Shown in pieces: positions 10,238 to 19,751 of a DNA stretch of 64,000 nucleotides. Numbering within the stretch: position 1 is the stretch's first letter; every line of letters begins with the position of its first letter. This DNA comes from JAGXTF01 sp038317095. GTDB taxonomy: Bacteria; Bacteroidota; Bacteroidia; NS11-12g; UBA955. A program made the translations under genes and the position numbers. The stretch spans positions 1-64,000 of the forward strand of contig JBBQBB010000009.1 of assembly GCA_038317095.1 (NCBI GenBank), read 5' to 3'. A model generated the notes under the pieces. That model did not search any database. It was not told the origin of the DNA and saw only the letters and a program-made list of their open reading frames with translations.

Positions 10238-10951
10238 TTATAGCAGATTTTGCAAGGCTTCCCAAAATTCTTTACGTCTTGACCTTGATATGCTAAGTTC
10301 TCTGCCGTCTTCCATAATGGCACTTCCAGTTTCACCCTTGATAAGTTTCGATACAAAATCCACGTTCACAATGGATGATTGGTGTATGCGAACAAAATTG
10401 GCTAAGCTTAGCGTTTTTTCGAATTCCCCAATGTTTTTGCTTACCATTTTGGTCTTTCCACCAAAAAGATGAAACGTGGTATAATTCTTATCTGCTAGGC
10501 AGTACATTACCTGCTTTAAGGGTACAAACTCAAGACCAGTACTGTCCGAAAGGGCTATCTTTTGAGGTGGATTTGCAGCCTGAATGTGCAGTTTTTTTTC
10601 TACAACCTTAGAAATGGCTCTTTTTAATTCTTCTAAACCTGCAGGTTTTAATAGATAATCAATGACATTAAGTTTATACGCCGTTAATGCATATTCTGCA
10701 TAGGCAGTCGTAAATACCACCTCAAAATTAAATTTCCCCAAATTTTCCAAAAACGCAATTCCAGTCATTTCTGGCATTTCAATATCCAGAAAAAGCAAAT
10801 CTATTTGGTTGTGTTTCAAATATTCCACCGCATCCATGGGATTTTGAAAAGCATTGACAATTATAATTTCAGGGCAATGTCTTTCTAAATCAACCCTAAT
10901 CGATGAAATGGCCAATGATTCATCATCCAATATTAAGGTACGTAAAGCCAT
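10238..10951 (-). CDS. LytTR-family response regulator, no adjacent kinase
   Basis: A 237-residue two-domain regulator. Residues 1-120 form a receiver domain with acidic pair D9/D10, phospho-acceptor D56 in LLFLDIEMP, the TTAYAEYA switch segment and conserved K102 in YLLKPA. Residues 135-237 are a LytTR DNA-binding domain (FVRIHQSSIVNVDFV and the terminal REFWEAL-like helix). A TATATTTG -7 box ends 14 bp before the ATG. No LytS-type histidine kinase is present in the window, so the partner is elsewhere. The gene lies 183 bp upstream of the giant secreted-protein operon on the same strand, so it is a candidate regulator of it; this is inference. Confidence 0.92.
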   Translation of the reverse strand: MALRTLILDDESLAISSIRVDLERHCPEIIIVNAFQNPMDAVEYLKHNQIDLLFLDIEMPEMTGIAFLENLGKFNFEVVFTTAYAEYALTAYKLNVIDYLLKPAGLEELKRAISKVVEKKLHIQAANPPQKIALSDSTGLEFVPLKQVMYCLADKNYTTFHLFGGKTKMVSKNIGEFEKTLSLANFVRIHQSSIVNVDFVSKLIKGETGSAIMEDGRELSISRSRRKEFWEALQNLL

Positions 10952-10964
10952 CTATTTATGCCGG

Positions 10965-10972
10965 CAAATATA
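10965..10972 (-). promoter_or_regulatory. -7 box of the LytTR regulator gene
   Basis: TATATTTG on the minus strand matches the Bacteroidota -7 consensus TAnnTTTG. It ends 13 bases from the ATG at 10951, implying a leader of only a few bases. A second match, TAATTTTG, lies just upstream. Confidence 0.5.
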
Positions 10973-11185
10973 ACAAAATTAGCCGAATAAGGAGCAGGAT
11001 TCCGGAGATAATTCGGGTTTAAGAATTCTTTGAAATTTACCTTTTTTTTTTGCTTAAATTACCCACCAATAGAAAAATGGATCACGGTTTTGGGTTTAAA
11101 AAGGGTCGACAATTCTAAGCCGCAGCATTGGATAAAAAAAGATCTATGCGTAACTTTTGAGGAATGTGAATATTGTTTTTAATCT

Positions 11186-11925
11186 TCATTCATTTAAAAC
11201 AATTTTTTTACCGCGATAGTTTACCAATTCACCGTTAGCAGATGTTCCTGAAAACTGAAAATGGTACACTCCTGCAGGCACTTCTATGCCGTTGTTTTGT
11301 GTGCTTTGAAAAATCAATCGGCCATAGGTTTCGAAAATTTGAATCATCTTAAATGTTTCTGTATTGTTAAGTATTTTAAATTTATTTGTGACTGTAAATT
11401 GTTCTTTTTTAATTGTATTGGAGTGATTTATTTCTTTTTTTATTACAAAGAGGTTTTTATAAAAAGTATCTGCGCAATTGTGACTCGAATTTGCTGCCAA
11501 TTGAACCGTATAAGTCTCAACTGTATCGGGGTAAAAGATTTGGGGTTCAGAAAGGATACTCAAATTGGCCCTACCCAAAAGGTTGAAATTCCATTGGTAA
11601 TCCAACCATTCCCAAGGATAAATTGTTGAATTGTTCTTTACCGTAAAATGAGGTAAATCTATGGTTGCAGAGTCTTTAGGCGTGGTGGTAAAAATAGCTA
11701 TTGGTTTTGGAAAGATCGTAAGTTGCGTTTGAATGGAGTTTTCACAGCCTGTGGAAGCGTTTTTTGCCAAAAAATACCAAATCCCAATTTGTTTAGTGGG
11801 AAAATAGCGCGCATTTCATTTTGGCAATAGGTCTGCGATTGTATGGTAAATTGCGGATTCCCTTTCATTGTTCGTGTGGGCAACGGTATCTCCATTTTAA
11901 TAAAAGGGTTAAAATTAAAATTCAA
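11186..11925 (-). pseudogene. Frameshifted C-terminal remnant of a T9SS-type surface protein
   Basis: The 3' part (11186 to about 11815) encodes a PKD/Ig-like segment followed by a C-terminal sorting-type domain (MIQIFETYGRLIFQS, then PAGVYHFQFSG, ending GKKIVLNE), as in gliding-associated C-terminal domains. Upstream, the sensible protein continues in another frame: FTIQSQTYCQNE (around 11820-11860) should run into ARYFPTKQIGIWYFLAKN, but the two halves are in different frames with an in-frame TGA at the junction, about 11815. No credible start codon or signal peptide remains; the readable part begins at the mutS stop codon at 11922. It is best read as a decayed tail of a once larger secreted protein. 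Confidence 0.65.
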
Positions 11926-14546
11926 CCCATCTTGTTCTTCAATTCTTGCAATTTTAATAAAGCGTCAATTGGAGACAATGTGTTCAAATCTGTGTTTTTT
12001 AGAATCTCGCGCACCAGTTTCATGGCAGGGTCATCGGTGGGGAACATGCTCATTTGAAAAATAGGGGATGGTGCTGTGTTTTTCATGGTTTCCCTGCCAG
12101 ATATTTTTGCCCTATCCGATTCAAGGTTGTGCAATATTTCGCTGGCTCGTAATAAAACCTTGTTGGGTATACCCGCCATTTGGGCCACGTGGATACCAAA
12201 ACTGTGTTCGCTGCCGCCTGGTTTTAATTTTCGCAGGAATATGATACGGTTGGCTTGTTCTTTGGTTGCAATATGGAAGTTTCGAACGCCTTCCAATTTG
12301 CTTTCCAATTCATTCAGCTCGTGGTAATGGGTTGCAAATAGGGTTTTGGGTTTGGTGGTGTGGCTTTGCAAATATTCGGCAATGCTCCAAGCCAATGAAA
12401 CCCCGTCGTAAGTACTAGTGCCGCGTCCAATTTCATCCAACAATATCAAACTTCGTTCACTTAAATTGTTAAGAATACTTGCGGTTTCAAGCATTTCCAC
12501 CATAAAAGTACTTTCACCCAAGCTGATATTGTCGCTTGCTCCAACCCGGGTATATATTTTATCTACAATGCCAATATGCGCTTTGGTACACGGAACAAAA
12601 CTGCCAATTTGGGCCATAATTACGGTTAAAGCAGTTTGCCGCAAAACTGCACTTTTACCACTCATGTTGGGTCCTGTCAAAATAACAATGCGTTGCTCGC
12701 GTTCGTCCAAATAAATATCATTGGGGATATAGCTTTCGTCGGGTGGTAATTGTTTTTCTATTACCGGATGCCTGCAACCATCTAACTCCAATAATAAACT
12801 GTCGTCCATAAAGGGCCTAACATACCCACATTCTTCTGCCAGTGAGGCAAAACCAATCAAACAATCTAGTTTCGATAAAATGCGTGCGTTGGTTTGAATT
12901 TGGGGTACAAATTCGGCAAGCCATAGCAGAAATGCCTCCCAAAGACCTTGTTCCACGCCGCTGATTCTCTCCTCGGCATTCAGTATTTTTTCTTCGTATT
13001 CTTTTAATTCAGGGGTTATGTATCTTTCAGCACCTGTTAATGTTTGTTTGCGGATCCATTCTTCCGGTACTCTATTTTTATGTGCATTGGTAACTTCTAA
13101 GTAATAGCCAAACACATTGTTAAATCCTATTTTCAAACTGGTAATGCCCGTTTTTTTGCTTTCCCTGTTCTGAACTTCCAACAAATAATCTTTCCCACTA
13201 AAAGCGATAGCTCTTAGCTGATCCAATTCAGCATCTATGCCCTCTTTAATTACATTTCCTTTGTGTAACAGGACAGGTGCATCGTCGTTTATGGTTGACG
13301 CGATGCGTTGTATTATTTCGGTACAAGGATGTATTTTTCCGGTAATTTCTTGCACAGATGTGTTTTCGCTGTGGCCAATTTGCTTCTTAATTTCAGAAGC
13401 GGCTTGAAGACTTCGACCCAATTGCAAGACTTCTCTCGGTCCAATGCGATTTAAGGCAACTTTAGATACAATACGTTGCAAATCACCCACTGATTTTAAC
13501 AGTTCAGCGCAAGATTTGGAAACGTCCGAATTTTCTGTAAACCATTGCACTGCATCGTGCCGTTCATTTATGGGTTCTATATTTTTCAGTGGCATTACCA
13601 ACCAATGGTTTAGCATTCTGCTCCCCATCGGAGTTTGGGTTCTGTCAATTACATCAAAAAGGGAAACTCCACCAGGGAAAATAGACCTTGTAAGTTCTAA
13701 ATTGCGAACAGTAAATCCGTCCAACCATACATATTCACTTTCATCTAATCTACTGATGTTGTTGATATGGTCTATTTGGGTGTGATGGGTTACTTCTAAG
13801 TATTGCAACGCAGCGCCAGAGGCGATAATAGATTCTTTTAAGTCAGAAATACCAAAACCTTTTAGAGAGGAAGATTTAAATTGGCGGCACAATTTTTCAG
13901 TACAATATTCTTCTTGGTAAATCCAATCTTCTACAGGCATAGCCGGAGTAATTTTCCCTAAAAGATTTTGGGCTTGTAGCAATTGATTTTTAGGGCAAAG
14001 AAGTTCAGCCGGTTTAAGGCCATTGGCTAATTTTTGAATTTCCGCGTCATCCCCAATGGTGGTTAAAAATTCACCCGTACTAATGTCTAAAAATGCAATG
14101 CCGTGTTGTTTTTCGCCAAAATATACAGAGCACAAATAATTGCTTTGTCTGGCTTCCAGTACTTTGTCGTTGAAATTTACACCTGGGGTAACCAATTCTG
14201 TGACCCCCCTTTTTACAATGGTTTTGGTAAGTTTTGGGTCTTCAAGCTGGTCGCAGATGGCTACCCGATAACCAGCCCTTACCAATCGAGGAAGATAATT
14301 GTCTAAAGAGTGGTGTGGAAAACCTGCCAAATCCATGTGCGATGCAGCACCATTGCTTCTTTTTGTGAGAACTATACCCAAAACTTTGGATGCTATTTTT
14401 GCATCTTCGTCAAAAGTTTCATAAAAATCGCCGACCCGAAACAACAGCAAAGCACCAGGGTATTTAGCCTTGATGCCATTGTATTGCTTCATTAGCGGAG
14501 TTTCTCCGCCAGTCTTAGGCAGGTTTTCTTTTGGCACAGCACACAT
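11922..14546 (-). CDS. mutS: DNA mismatch repair protein MutS
   Basis: An 874-residue MutS, normal in length for bacterial MutS1. The N-terminal mismatch-recognition domain shows LLFRVGDFYETF, containing the conserved Phe-x-Glu that stacks on the mismatch. The ATPase domain has Walker A TGPNMSGKS, followed by SLGESTFMVEM, Walker B with DEIGRGTSTYDG, and the ATHYHEL motif. It recognises base mismatches and small loops and recruits MutL. The chosen ATG at 14546 gives MCAVPKENLPKT before the conserved PLMKQY block. It stands apart from its upstream neighbour (112 bp gap), and its stop abuts the surface-protein remnant. Confidence 0.97.
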   Translation of the reverse strand: MCAVPKENLPKTGGETPLMKQYNGIKAKYPGALLLFRVGDFYETFDEDAKIASKVLGIVLTKRSNGAASHMDLAGFPHHSLDNYLPRLVRAGYRVAICDQLEDPKLTKTIVKRGVTELVTPGVNFNDKVLEARQSNYLCSVYFGEKQHGIAFLDISTGEFLTTIGDDAEIQKLANGLKPAELLCPKNQLLQAQNLLGKITPAMPVEDWIYQEEYCTEKLCRQFKSSSLKGFGISDLKESIIASGAALQYLEVTHHTQIDHINNISRLDESEYVWLDGFTVRNLELTRSIFPGGVSLFDVIDRTQTPMGSRMLNHWLVMPLKNIEPINERHDAVQWFTENSDVSKSCAELLKSVGDLQRIVSKVALNRIGPREVLQLGRSLQAASEIKKQIGHSENTSVQEITGKIHPCTEIIQRIASTINDDAPVLLHKGNVIKEGIDAELDQLRAIAFSGKDYLLEVQNRESKKTGITSLKIGFNNVFGYYLEVTNAHKNRVPEEWIRKQTLTGAERYITPELKEYEEKILNAEERISGVEQGLWEAFLLWLAEFVPQIQTNARILSKLDCLIGFASLAEECGYVRPFMDDSLLLELDGCRHPVIEKQLPPDESYIPNDIYLDEREQRIVILTGPNMSGKSAVLRQTALTVIMAQIGSFVPCTKAHIGIVDKIYTRVGASDNISLGESTFMVEMLETASILNNLSERSLILLDEIGRGTSTYDGVSLAWSIAEYLQSHTTKPKTLFATHYHELNELESKLEGVRNFHIATKEQANRIIFLRKLKPGGSEHSFGIHVAQMAGIPNKVLLRASEILHNLESDRAKISGRETMKNTAPSPIFQMSMFPTDDPAMKLVREILKNTDLNTLSPIDALLKLQELKNKMG

Positions 14547-14658
14547 AAATATTGAAAATATAGGGCATGCAATTTATATCCAATTCTACAGATTGCATCA
14601 ACATTTTGCCAACGCAGCAAAAGCCAATTTTCAGGATTATGAATGAATGCTTTTTTTC

Positions 14659-16089
14659 TTATAATTTTGATGGATCCGTGCCCGCAGGGTCTCCGTTGGA
14701 ATTGGTTCCGCCATTTTTAGGGTTTAGTCTTTTTCTCCCAAAGGTTACATTCATTCCGAAACGCCAACTGAACGTGCGTGAGGTAGTAATCATAATTGGA
14801 AACAATACATTGTCCATAACGGAATATATCTGAAATGCGCCGGCATTTACAGATGCGCCTAAACCCACATTTAAAAAACTGCGATTGTACATGGTATTGC
14901 TTACATTTAAGCTCAAAGCTTTCCCAAGTTTGTAATTTGCATTTAATGTCAATGCGGGATAGAATCGTTTGTTGTAAAAATCGCCATAAAACAATGCACC
15001 TGCAATCCATCGTTTGCTCAATTGATAATTGGCGCCAATAAAGAATTCAGCACTTAAACCAGAGTTGAAACTTTGATTTTGAAAGGTGTCTACTTTAAAA
15101 ATCTTTAACAAAGAGTCACCTACATTTTGAAAATATTGGTTAAAATCAGTGTTGGTATCGGAACTCTTAATGTGCACTCCATCAAACCTATATTTGGCAT
15201 TTGGGTTGCGGCTGCGTATACTTATGGTATTTTGTTTCCAGTGTATAAAACCCATATCAAGGATGCTCGCATTCACACTCAGTTTGTCTGTAACCTTGTA
15301 TTTGGCACCTAAGTCAAATGCAATTCCAGTATTTTGTGTTTTGAAGAAATTACTAGGTTGAGGATCAAAGGTTTGATTCGAATCAGTAGAAATAAATTTA
15401 CCCAAAGAACTGGCCATGCGCACGTTGAGGTTGGCCCCCACCAAATAACTAAAATCATTCGGATCGGTTGTGATATTTATATTTGCAGATTTGGTTTCTA
15501 AAATATTCATGCCCTGCAAATATTTAATTCGTCCTCCGAAAGTGAGTTTGTCGCTAAAATTTAATGCGTATCCAATAGCGTATTCTCGATAATGAATGGC
15601 ACTCGTTTTAAAATCAAAATTAAAGGTCTCTCCAAGGTTAGAACCCCCATTCCCATCTATGATAAAGCGCAGTAAATCTTTTGGAATACTCATTCTAAAT
15701 TGAACTTTCTCTTGAACGGATAAATGAAAATAATGTTTTTTTAAGAGTTTGAATCCACCACTTAACCAACTAATTTCTGATTTTACTGCAATGTAATTGT
15801 TTTTGCTAAGTACATCCAATAGTTTATTCAAATTTAACACATTGGTATCTGCATTTATGGGTTCCATAGCATCAAAGACTTTGTTTAAATTAAATGCGCC
15901 ATTTGTAAAATGCAAATAGGTACTGTTCATTGCTGGCACGCCTATATGCCATTTGCAATCTGGCACCAACGCCGGATTTAATAAATTGCTTTGGGGAATA
16001 GAAGGCATATTGTACAACGTGAAGTTTTGTTGTGCCTTCGCTATTCCGCAAAATAGAATAAATAAACATAATAATTTAAAATTTTTCAT
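14659..16089 (-). CDS. DUF5723-like outer membrane barrel protein
   Basis: A 476-residue protein with a signal peptide (MKNFKLLCLFILFCGIAKAQ) followed at once by a segment, SIPQSNLLNPALVPDCKWHIG, that resembles the N-terminus of DUF5723 and PorP-like Bacteroidota barrels. Alternating beta strands run to the end. An amphipathic strand (FSWRFGMNVTFGRKRL) precedes a polar tail rich in Asn, Gly and Pro. It overlaps the upstream lipoprotein gene by 14 bp, which implies translational coupling and a shared envelope role. The specific function is unknown. Assignment to DUF5723 is from memory of the motif. Confidence 0.75.
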   Translation of the reverse strand: MKNFKLLCLFILFCGIAKAQQNFTLYNMPSIPQSNLLNPALVPDCKWHIGVPAMNSTYLHFTNGAFNLNKVFDAMEPINADTNVLNLNKLLDVLSKNNYIAVKSEISWLSGGFKLLKKHYFHLSVQEKVQFRMSIPKDLLRFIIDGNGGSNLGETFNFDFKTSAIHYREYAIGYALNFSDKLTFGGRIKYLQGMNILETKSANINITTDPNDFSYLVGANLNVRMASSLGKFISTDSNQTFDPQPSNFFKTQNTGIAFDLGAKYKVTDKLSVNASILDMGFIHWKQNTISIRSRNPNAKYRFDGVHIKSSDTNTDFNQYFQNVGDSLLKIFKVDTFQNQSFNSGLSAEFFIGANYQLSKRWIAGALFYGDFYNKRFYPALTLNANYKLGKALSLNVSNTMYNRSFLNVGLGASVNAGAFQIYSVMDNVLFPIMITTSRTFSWRFGMNVTFGRKRLNPKNGGTNSNGDPAGTDPSKL

Positions 16090-17677
16090 GGATACTTAAT
16101 TTGCTGTGAATTCCCATTTTCAATTTTAAATGTTGCAAGTTTGTAATCTTCACAGGGACTGAACTACCCGCATTTTTGGAGGTATTTACATAGGCTTTAA
16201 TCCATAATTTTTTAGCCGTTTTTATTTTCTCTATTTTGAGGCGGTCCATGGTAATGTCATATTGCTCTATACTTGTCGAGACAACCGTTCCAGTTGCATC
16301 TACAATAGCTCCATTGATAAAATTTCGATACGGTTTGAATAATGAATCTAGGATAACATTATTGCTATCCATAAAATAGCCTTGTATTCCAATGGTTGTT
16401 GGAATACCGTTGTCTATATTCATGCGCAAAACAATCCATTCAATAAGGTCTATTTCATTGCCAAGACCCAAATTAAAATCAGAAGTGTCGTTCAATACAA
16501 GGTCAACTGCAGTTCCCAAAAAAGGCAATTCAGTAATTACTTTCACCGTTACTTTAGACTCGGCAGTTAAAAAATTGCGTTGTGTTTTACCGCCAGAATT
16601 GCCAGTAACTGTAAAATCGTAATTGATCATTTTTGGTTTTTTATCGATTACAACTTTAAAATTGCTGTTGTTTTTATCTAGTAAAATAGAATCGGTGATA
16701 CTTTTTCCAATGTTATTTAAGGCCAATGCTGGAAAACTTTTTGTAGCAGGATAGCCTGTAATATTTGTAGATGTGCCATTTGCGCTGCCAGATAAACCAA
16801 AAGTACTGAATAACAAAGGAAATCCAGTTTCATTTGTTACCCTAAACTTAAACCGCGGATCTGCAAAGTTGTAGGAACCGGTTTTTAAATTGGCAGAAAA
16901 AATTTGCAATTCCAATGAATCTGCTGCTGTTATAAGGTTCAAATTATCTCCAAAATAACCGTAAACACGGTTGAATTGCTGATTCTTTAAATCTATATCG
17001 ACTTGGAAATTATTACTCCCTGTAAAACCATTTCCGGAATTCGTATACGATATGTCTATTTTTCCAGGTAGATAACTGTAGCCCAATCCGCCTGAGGAAA
17101 GGTTAAACTTGTAACCAATGAGGTTAAAATATTTGGAAATGTTTTGCTGGTTGGCACTGAATGAAAAAGTGAATTTTGCAGGTGCACCATTTAATTTTAA
17201 TTGGGGAATTGTAATTACAGCATTGCCGGCATGTGCATAATTGTTGTTAAACGAAATATTCAATTCACCGTTCGCATAAGCGACAGAATCTATTTCTACG
17301 CCTGGACTTGTATAGTTAAATGAAAAGTTTCGCGTGAGGGTAACATTGTTAGACCCTGTAAGTGAATTTGCCTCGCCTAAGCTCAATACATCTGTAAAAT
17401 TGTGAGATTGGTTTTGCAGAGGAACCAATTGATTTCCAGATTTGGAAATTTCAGATGTCGCAAACTCTAAATAAATCAATCCGTCAGCATAGGTATTAAC
17501 CCCAGCAAGACTCCCCACCAATTCTACAGCATCATTTAGAGCTAAGTCTGCATTTAAAATAGGAGCTGCATAGGTTCCTGTCCATTTTGCTCCGTGCAAT
17601 TTATCTATTTTGTCGGCTGCTTTTTTTATACAACCTGTGAAAGCGAACGGAAGAAAAATCCACAATAGTTTTTTCAT
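16076..17677 (-). CDS. Putative lipoprotein of unknown function, beta-rich
   Basis: A 533-residue protein starting MKKLLWIFLPFAFTGC, a type II signal peptide with lipobox FTGC, so it is probably anchored by lipid. The mature part is beta-rich with many Asn, Ser and Gly residues and recurring strand pairs such as VNTYADGLIYLEFA and ITLP-like edges. No enzymatic motif is visible. It overlaps the following DUF5723-like barrel gene by 14 bp, so the two are likely made together and may form an outer-membrane complex (inference). I do not recognise a named family. Confidence 0.75.
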   Translation of the reverse strand: MKKLLWIFLPFAFTGCIKKAADKIDKLHGAKWTGTYAAPILNADLALNDAVELVGSLAGVNTYADGLIYLEFATSEISKSGNQLVPLQNQSHNFTDVLSLGEANSLTGSNNVTLTRNFSFNYTSPGVEIDSVAYANGELNISFNNNYAHAGNAVITIPQLKLNGAPAKFTFSFSANQQNISKYFNLIGYKFNLSSGGLGYSYLPGKIDISYTNSGNGFTGSNNFQVDIDLKNQQFNRVYGYFGDNLNLITAADSLELQIFSANLKTGSYNFADPRFKFRVTNETGFPLLFSTFGLSGSANGTSTNITGYPATKSFPALALNNIGKSITDSILLDKNNSNFKVVIDKKPKMINYDFTVTGNSGGKTQRNFLTAESKVTVKVITELPFLGTAVDLVLNDTSDFNLGLGNEIDLIEWIVLRMNIDNGIPTTIGIQGYFMDSNNVILDSLFKPYRNFINGAIVDATGTVVSTSIEQYDITMDRLKIEKIKTAKKLWIKAYVNTSKNAGSSVPVKITNLQHLKLKMGIHSKLSIHEKF

Positions 17678-17704
17678 ATTTGATTTTTTACAAGGTTACG
17701 ACAA

Positions 17705-18121
17705 TTATTTGGGTTTATTGTCGGGATACAAATAAACGAGTGCACAAATAAAAACCAAATTTTTAAAGATGTACTGGCCTACAATGCTAAATCCAAAGGG
17801 AGGATTTGTAAAGCATATCTCAGTAAAAAAGAACAAAGGGGTGAAAGTAAAAACCATGTGCACAAGCGCAGAACCTATTACAATTTTGGGTTTAAAATTG
17901 AGAACAAGCCCTATTCCTATGCATACTTCCCATCCTGCTAGCAAGAGAATTGTTAGATTGCTGGGTAAGATGCCAAACATCAAATGGTTTATAGTTCCTT
18001 TGGCCAAACTTTCGGCTGGACTAAAGCTTGGAAAAAACTTGAGAGCACCAAACCAAACATAACAAATGGCCAGACTCAAACGCATGAACAGAGATAAATG
18101 GGCTTTTAAAAAACGAATCAT
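17705..18121 (-). CDS. DoxX/DUF417-like small membrane protein
   Basis: A 138-residue integral membrane protein with four predicted helices: residues 10-30, 48-72, 76-98 and 108-130. The first helix carries the SLAICYVWFGALKF segment typical of DoxX and YkgB/DUF417 proteins. The fold is associated with quinone-linked or redox functions in some relatives, but no substrate can be read here. A TACCTTTG -7 box ends six bases before the ATG, with TAGGAG in between, so the message has almost no leader. It is transcribed divergently from the subtilisin-like gene. Confidence 0.75.
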   Translation of the reverse strand: MIRFLKAHLSLFMRLSLAICYVWFGALKFFPSFSPAESLAKGTINHLMFGILPSNLTILLLAGWEVCIGIGLVLNFKPKIVIGSALVHMVFTFTPLFFFTEICFTNPPFGFSIVGQYIFKNLVFICALVYLYPDNKPK

Positions 18122-18127
18122 CTCCTA

Positions 18128-18135
18128 CAAAGGTA
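18128..18135 (-). promoter_or_regulatory. -7 box of the DoxX-like gene
   Basis: TACCTTTG on the minus strand is an exact TAnnTTTG match six bases upstream of the ATG at 18121. Confidence 0.55.
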
Positions 18136-18263
18136 AAATCTTTAGAAATAAATTGCAAAGTTTGAACTACAAAGTATATTTCGATTTGCGGTTTTAGATG
18201 CATACCAGAAAATTGAATTTTGATTTTTGATTCATATATTCTAGATTCGCTAAATATTAACCT

Positions 18264-19667
18264 ATGAAAAATGCAAGAAGCCTATCCAAACTGTCTATTT
18301 TAAGCGCCGTAACCTTTCTATTTGTTACATCGTGCAAAAGAGAAATTAAACCCTTTGTTTCAACCACTGCAAATGCCCAAGCTTTGGTGGAACCTGTTTT
18401 GCTTAGCGGTATTCCAGGGAGTAATTATGTTCCAAATCAACTGCTAATGAAGTTTAAATTAGGAACCAACCCCGAAATAATGAACCAATTCTTTGTAAGA
18501 ATAGGAGCAACATTGAATGAGAAAATTCTGACTCATGCAATGATCAGTGCCGGAGATCTAAATGGTGTCTATCTGCTCAATGTGCAACAAGAGGTTTATC
18601 AAGTTATAGAAAGGTTAAAAACCATGCAAGAAGTGGCCTATGCGGAACCAAATTTTATATATTCTCATTTTGCCACATCTAACGATGGTTATTTTACGGG
18701 TGGCAATTTATGGGGCATGTACAGTGCAAGTTCTAGCCCATCAAACGGATATGGTTCTGGCGCCGCAGATGCTTGGGCCAATGGACATACTGGGTCTGCT
18801 GATGTGTATGTTGGGGTTATTGACGAAGGTATGATGTATTCCCATGAAGACATTAAAGGCAACCATTGGGTGAATGCAAAAGAAAATCCCACCAACCGAA
18901 AGGATGATGATGGCAACGGTTATAAAGACGATATATATGGTTGGGATTTTGATGGGAATAACAATACGACTTTTGATGGAACTGCGGATGACCATGGAAC
19001 TCATGTTTCTGGTACCATTGGTGGAATAGGTGGAAATGGAAAAGGCGTTGCTGGCGTTAATTGGAGTATAAAAATGATAAGTGCTAAGTTTTTGGGTGCG
19101 TCAGGCGGCACTACGGCAAATGCGATTAAAGCGGTTGACTATTTAACGGATTTAAAAACGCGTCAAAGTTTAAACATTGTTGCTACAAACAATTCTTGGG
19201 GCGGGGGTGGATTTTCACAATCCCTTAAGGATGCAATTGATAGGGGTGGAGCAAAAGAAATTTTATTTATTTGTGCTGCGGGTAATAGCACTTTGAATAT
19301 TGATGTTACCCCAAGTTATCCGGCTAGCTATACAAGTTCTTGCATTATTTCAGTAGCCGCAATTACCTCTTCAGGGGGGTTGGCTAGTTATTCAAACTAT
19401 GGCAGTATTTCTGTAGATTTAGGAGCTCCAGGCAGTGGTATATATTCTACCATTCCTGCAAGCAAAACGGCATCAACATATAGCTCTTATAGCGGCACGT
19501 CTATGGCCACACCGCATGTTACAGGTGCGGCAGCTCTGTATGCATCCATAAATCCCACAGCAACTGCTTCAGACATTAAAAGCGCTATTTTAAATGCTGT
19601 AATTTCAAATTCCAACTTAACAGGTAAATGTGGAACGGGCGGAAATTTATTTGTAGGTGGATTTTAA
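18264..19667 (+). CDS. Subtilisin-like S8 serine protease lipoprotein
   Basis: A 467-residue protein with a type II signal peptide whose lipid Cys is at about position 24 (FVTSCKRE). Residues 50-135 resemble a fervidolysin-like propeptide (YVPNQLLMKFK, VAYAEPNF). The S8 catalytic domain follows, with Asp187 in VGVIDEG, His244 in DDHGTHVSG, oxyanion Asn341 in CAAGNS and Ser413 in SGTSMATPHVTGAA, so the triad is complete. It probably degrades extracellular or periplasmic protein while tethered to a membrane. It is a single gene, divergent from the DoxX-like gene and closed by a hairpin terminator. No T9SS C-terminal domain is visible; the protein ends just after the catalytic domain. Confidence 0.93.
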   Translation: MKNARSLSKLSILSAVTFLFVTSCKREIKPFVSTTANAQALVEPVLLSGIPGSNYVPNQLLMKFKLGTNPEIMNQFFVRIGATLNEKILTHAMISAGDLNGVYLLNVQQEVYQVIERLKTMQEVAYAEPNFIYSHFATSNDGYFTGGNLWGMYSASSSPSNGYGSGAADAWANGHTGSADVYVGVIDEGMMYSHEDIKGNHWVNAKENPTNRKDDDGNGYKDDIYGWDFDGNNNTTFDGTADDHGTHVSGTIGGIGGNGKGVAGVNWSIKMISAKFLGASGGTTANAIKAVDYLTDLKTRQSLNIVATNNSWGGGGFSQSLKDAIDRGGAKEILFICAAGNSTLNIDVTPSYPASYTSSCIISVAAITSSGGLASYSNYGSISVDLGAPGSGIYSTIPASKTASTYSSYSGTSMATPHVTGAAALYASINPTATASDIKSAILNAVISNSNLTGKCGTGGNLFVGGF

Positions 19668-19694
19668 ATAATATTTCTTTGAATGAAGGGAAAT

Positions 19695-19713
19695 GGCTAC
19701 TCAAAAGGTAGCC
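19695..19713 (+). terminator. Terminator after the S8 protease gene
   Basis: A GGCTAC/GTAGCC stem around a 7-base loop is followed by TTTCTTTTTTTG, 30-60 bases after the protease stop codon. Confidence 0.65.
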
Positions 19714-19739
19714 TTTCTTTTTTTGTTAAATTTTTGTGC

Positions 19740-19747
19740 TAATTTTG
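19740..19747 (+). promoter_or_regulatory. -7 box of the SpoU methyltransferase gene
   Basis: TAATTTTG matches TAnnTTTG and ends four bases before the GTG proposed as start at 19752, so the message may be leaderless or begin at a later start. Confidence 0.5.
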
Positions 19748-19751
19748 ACCC

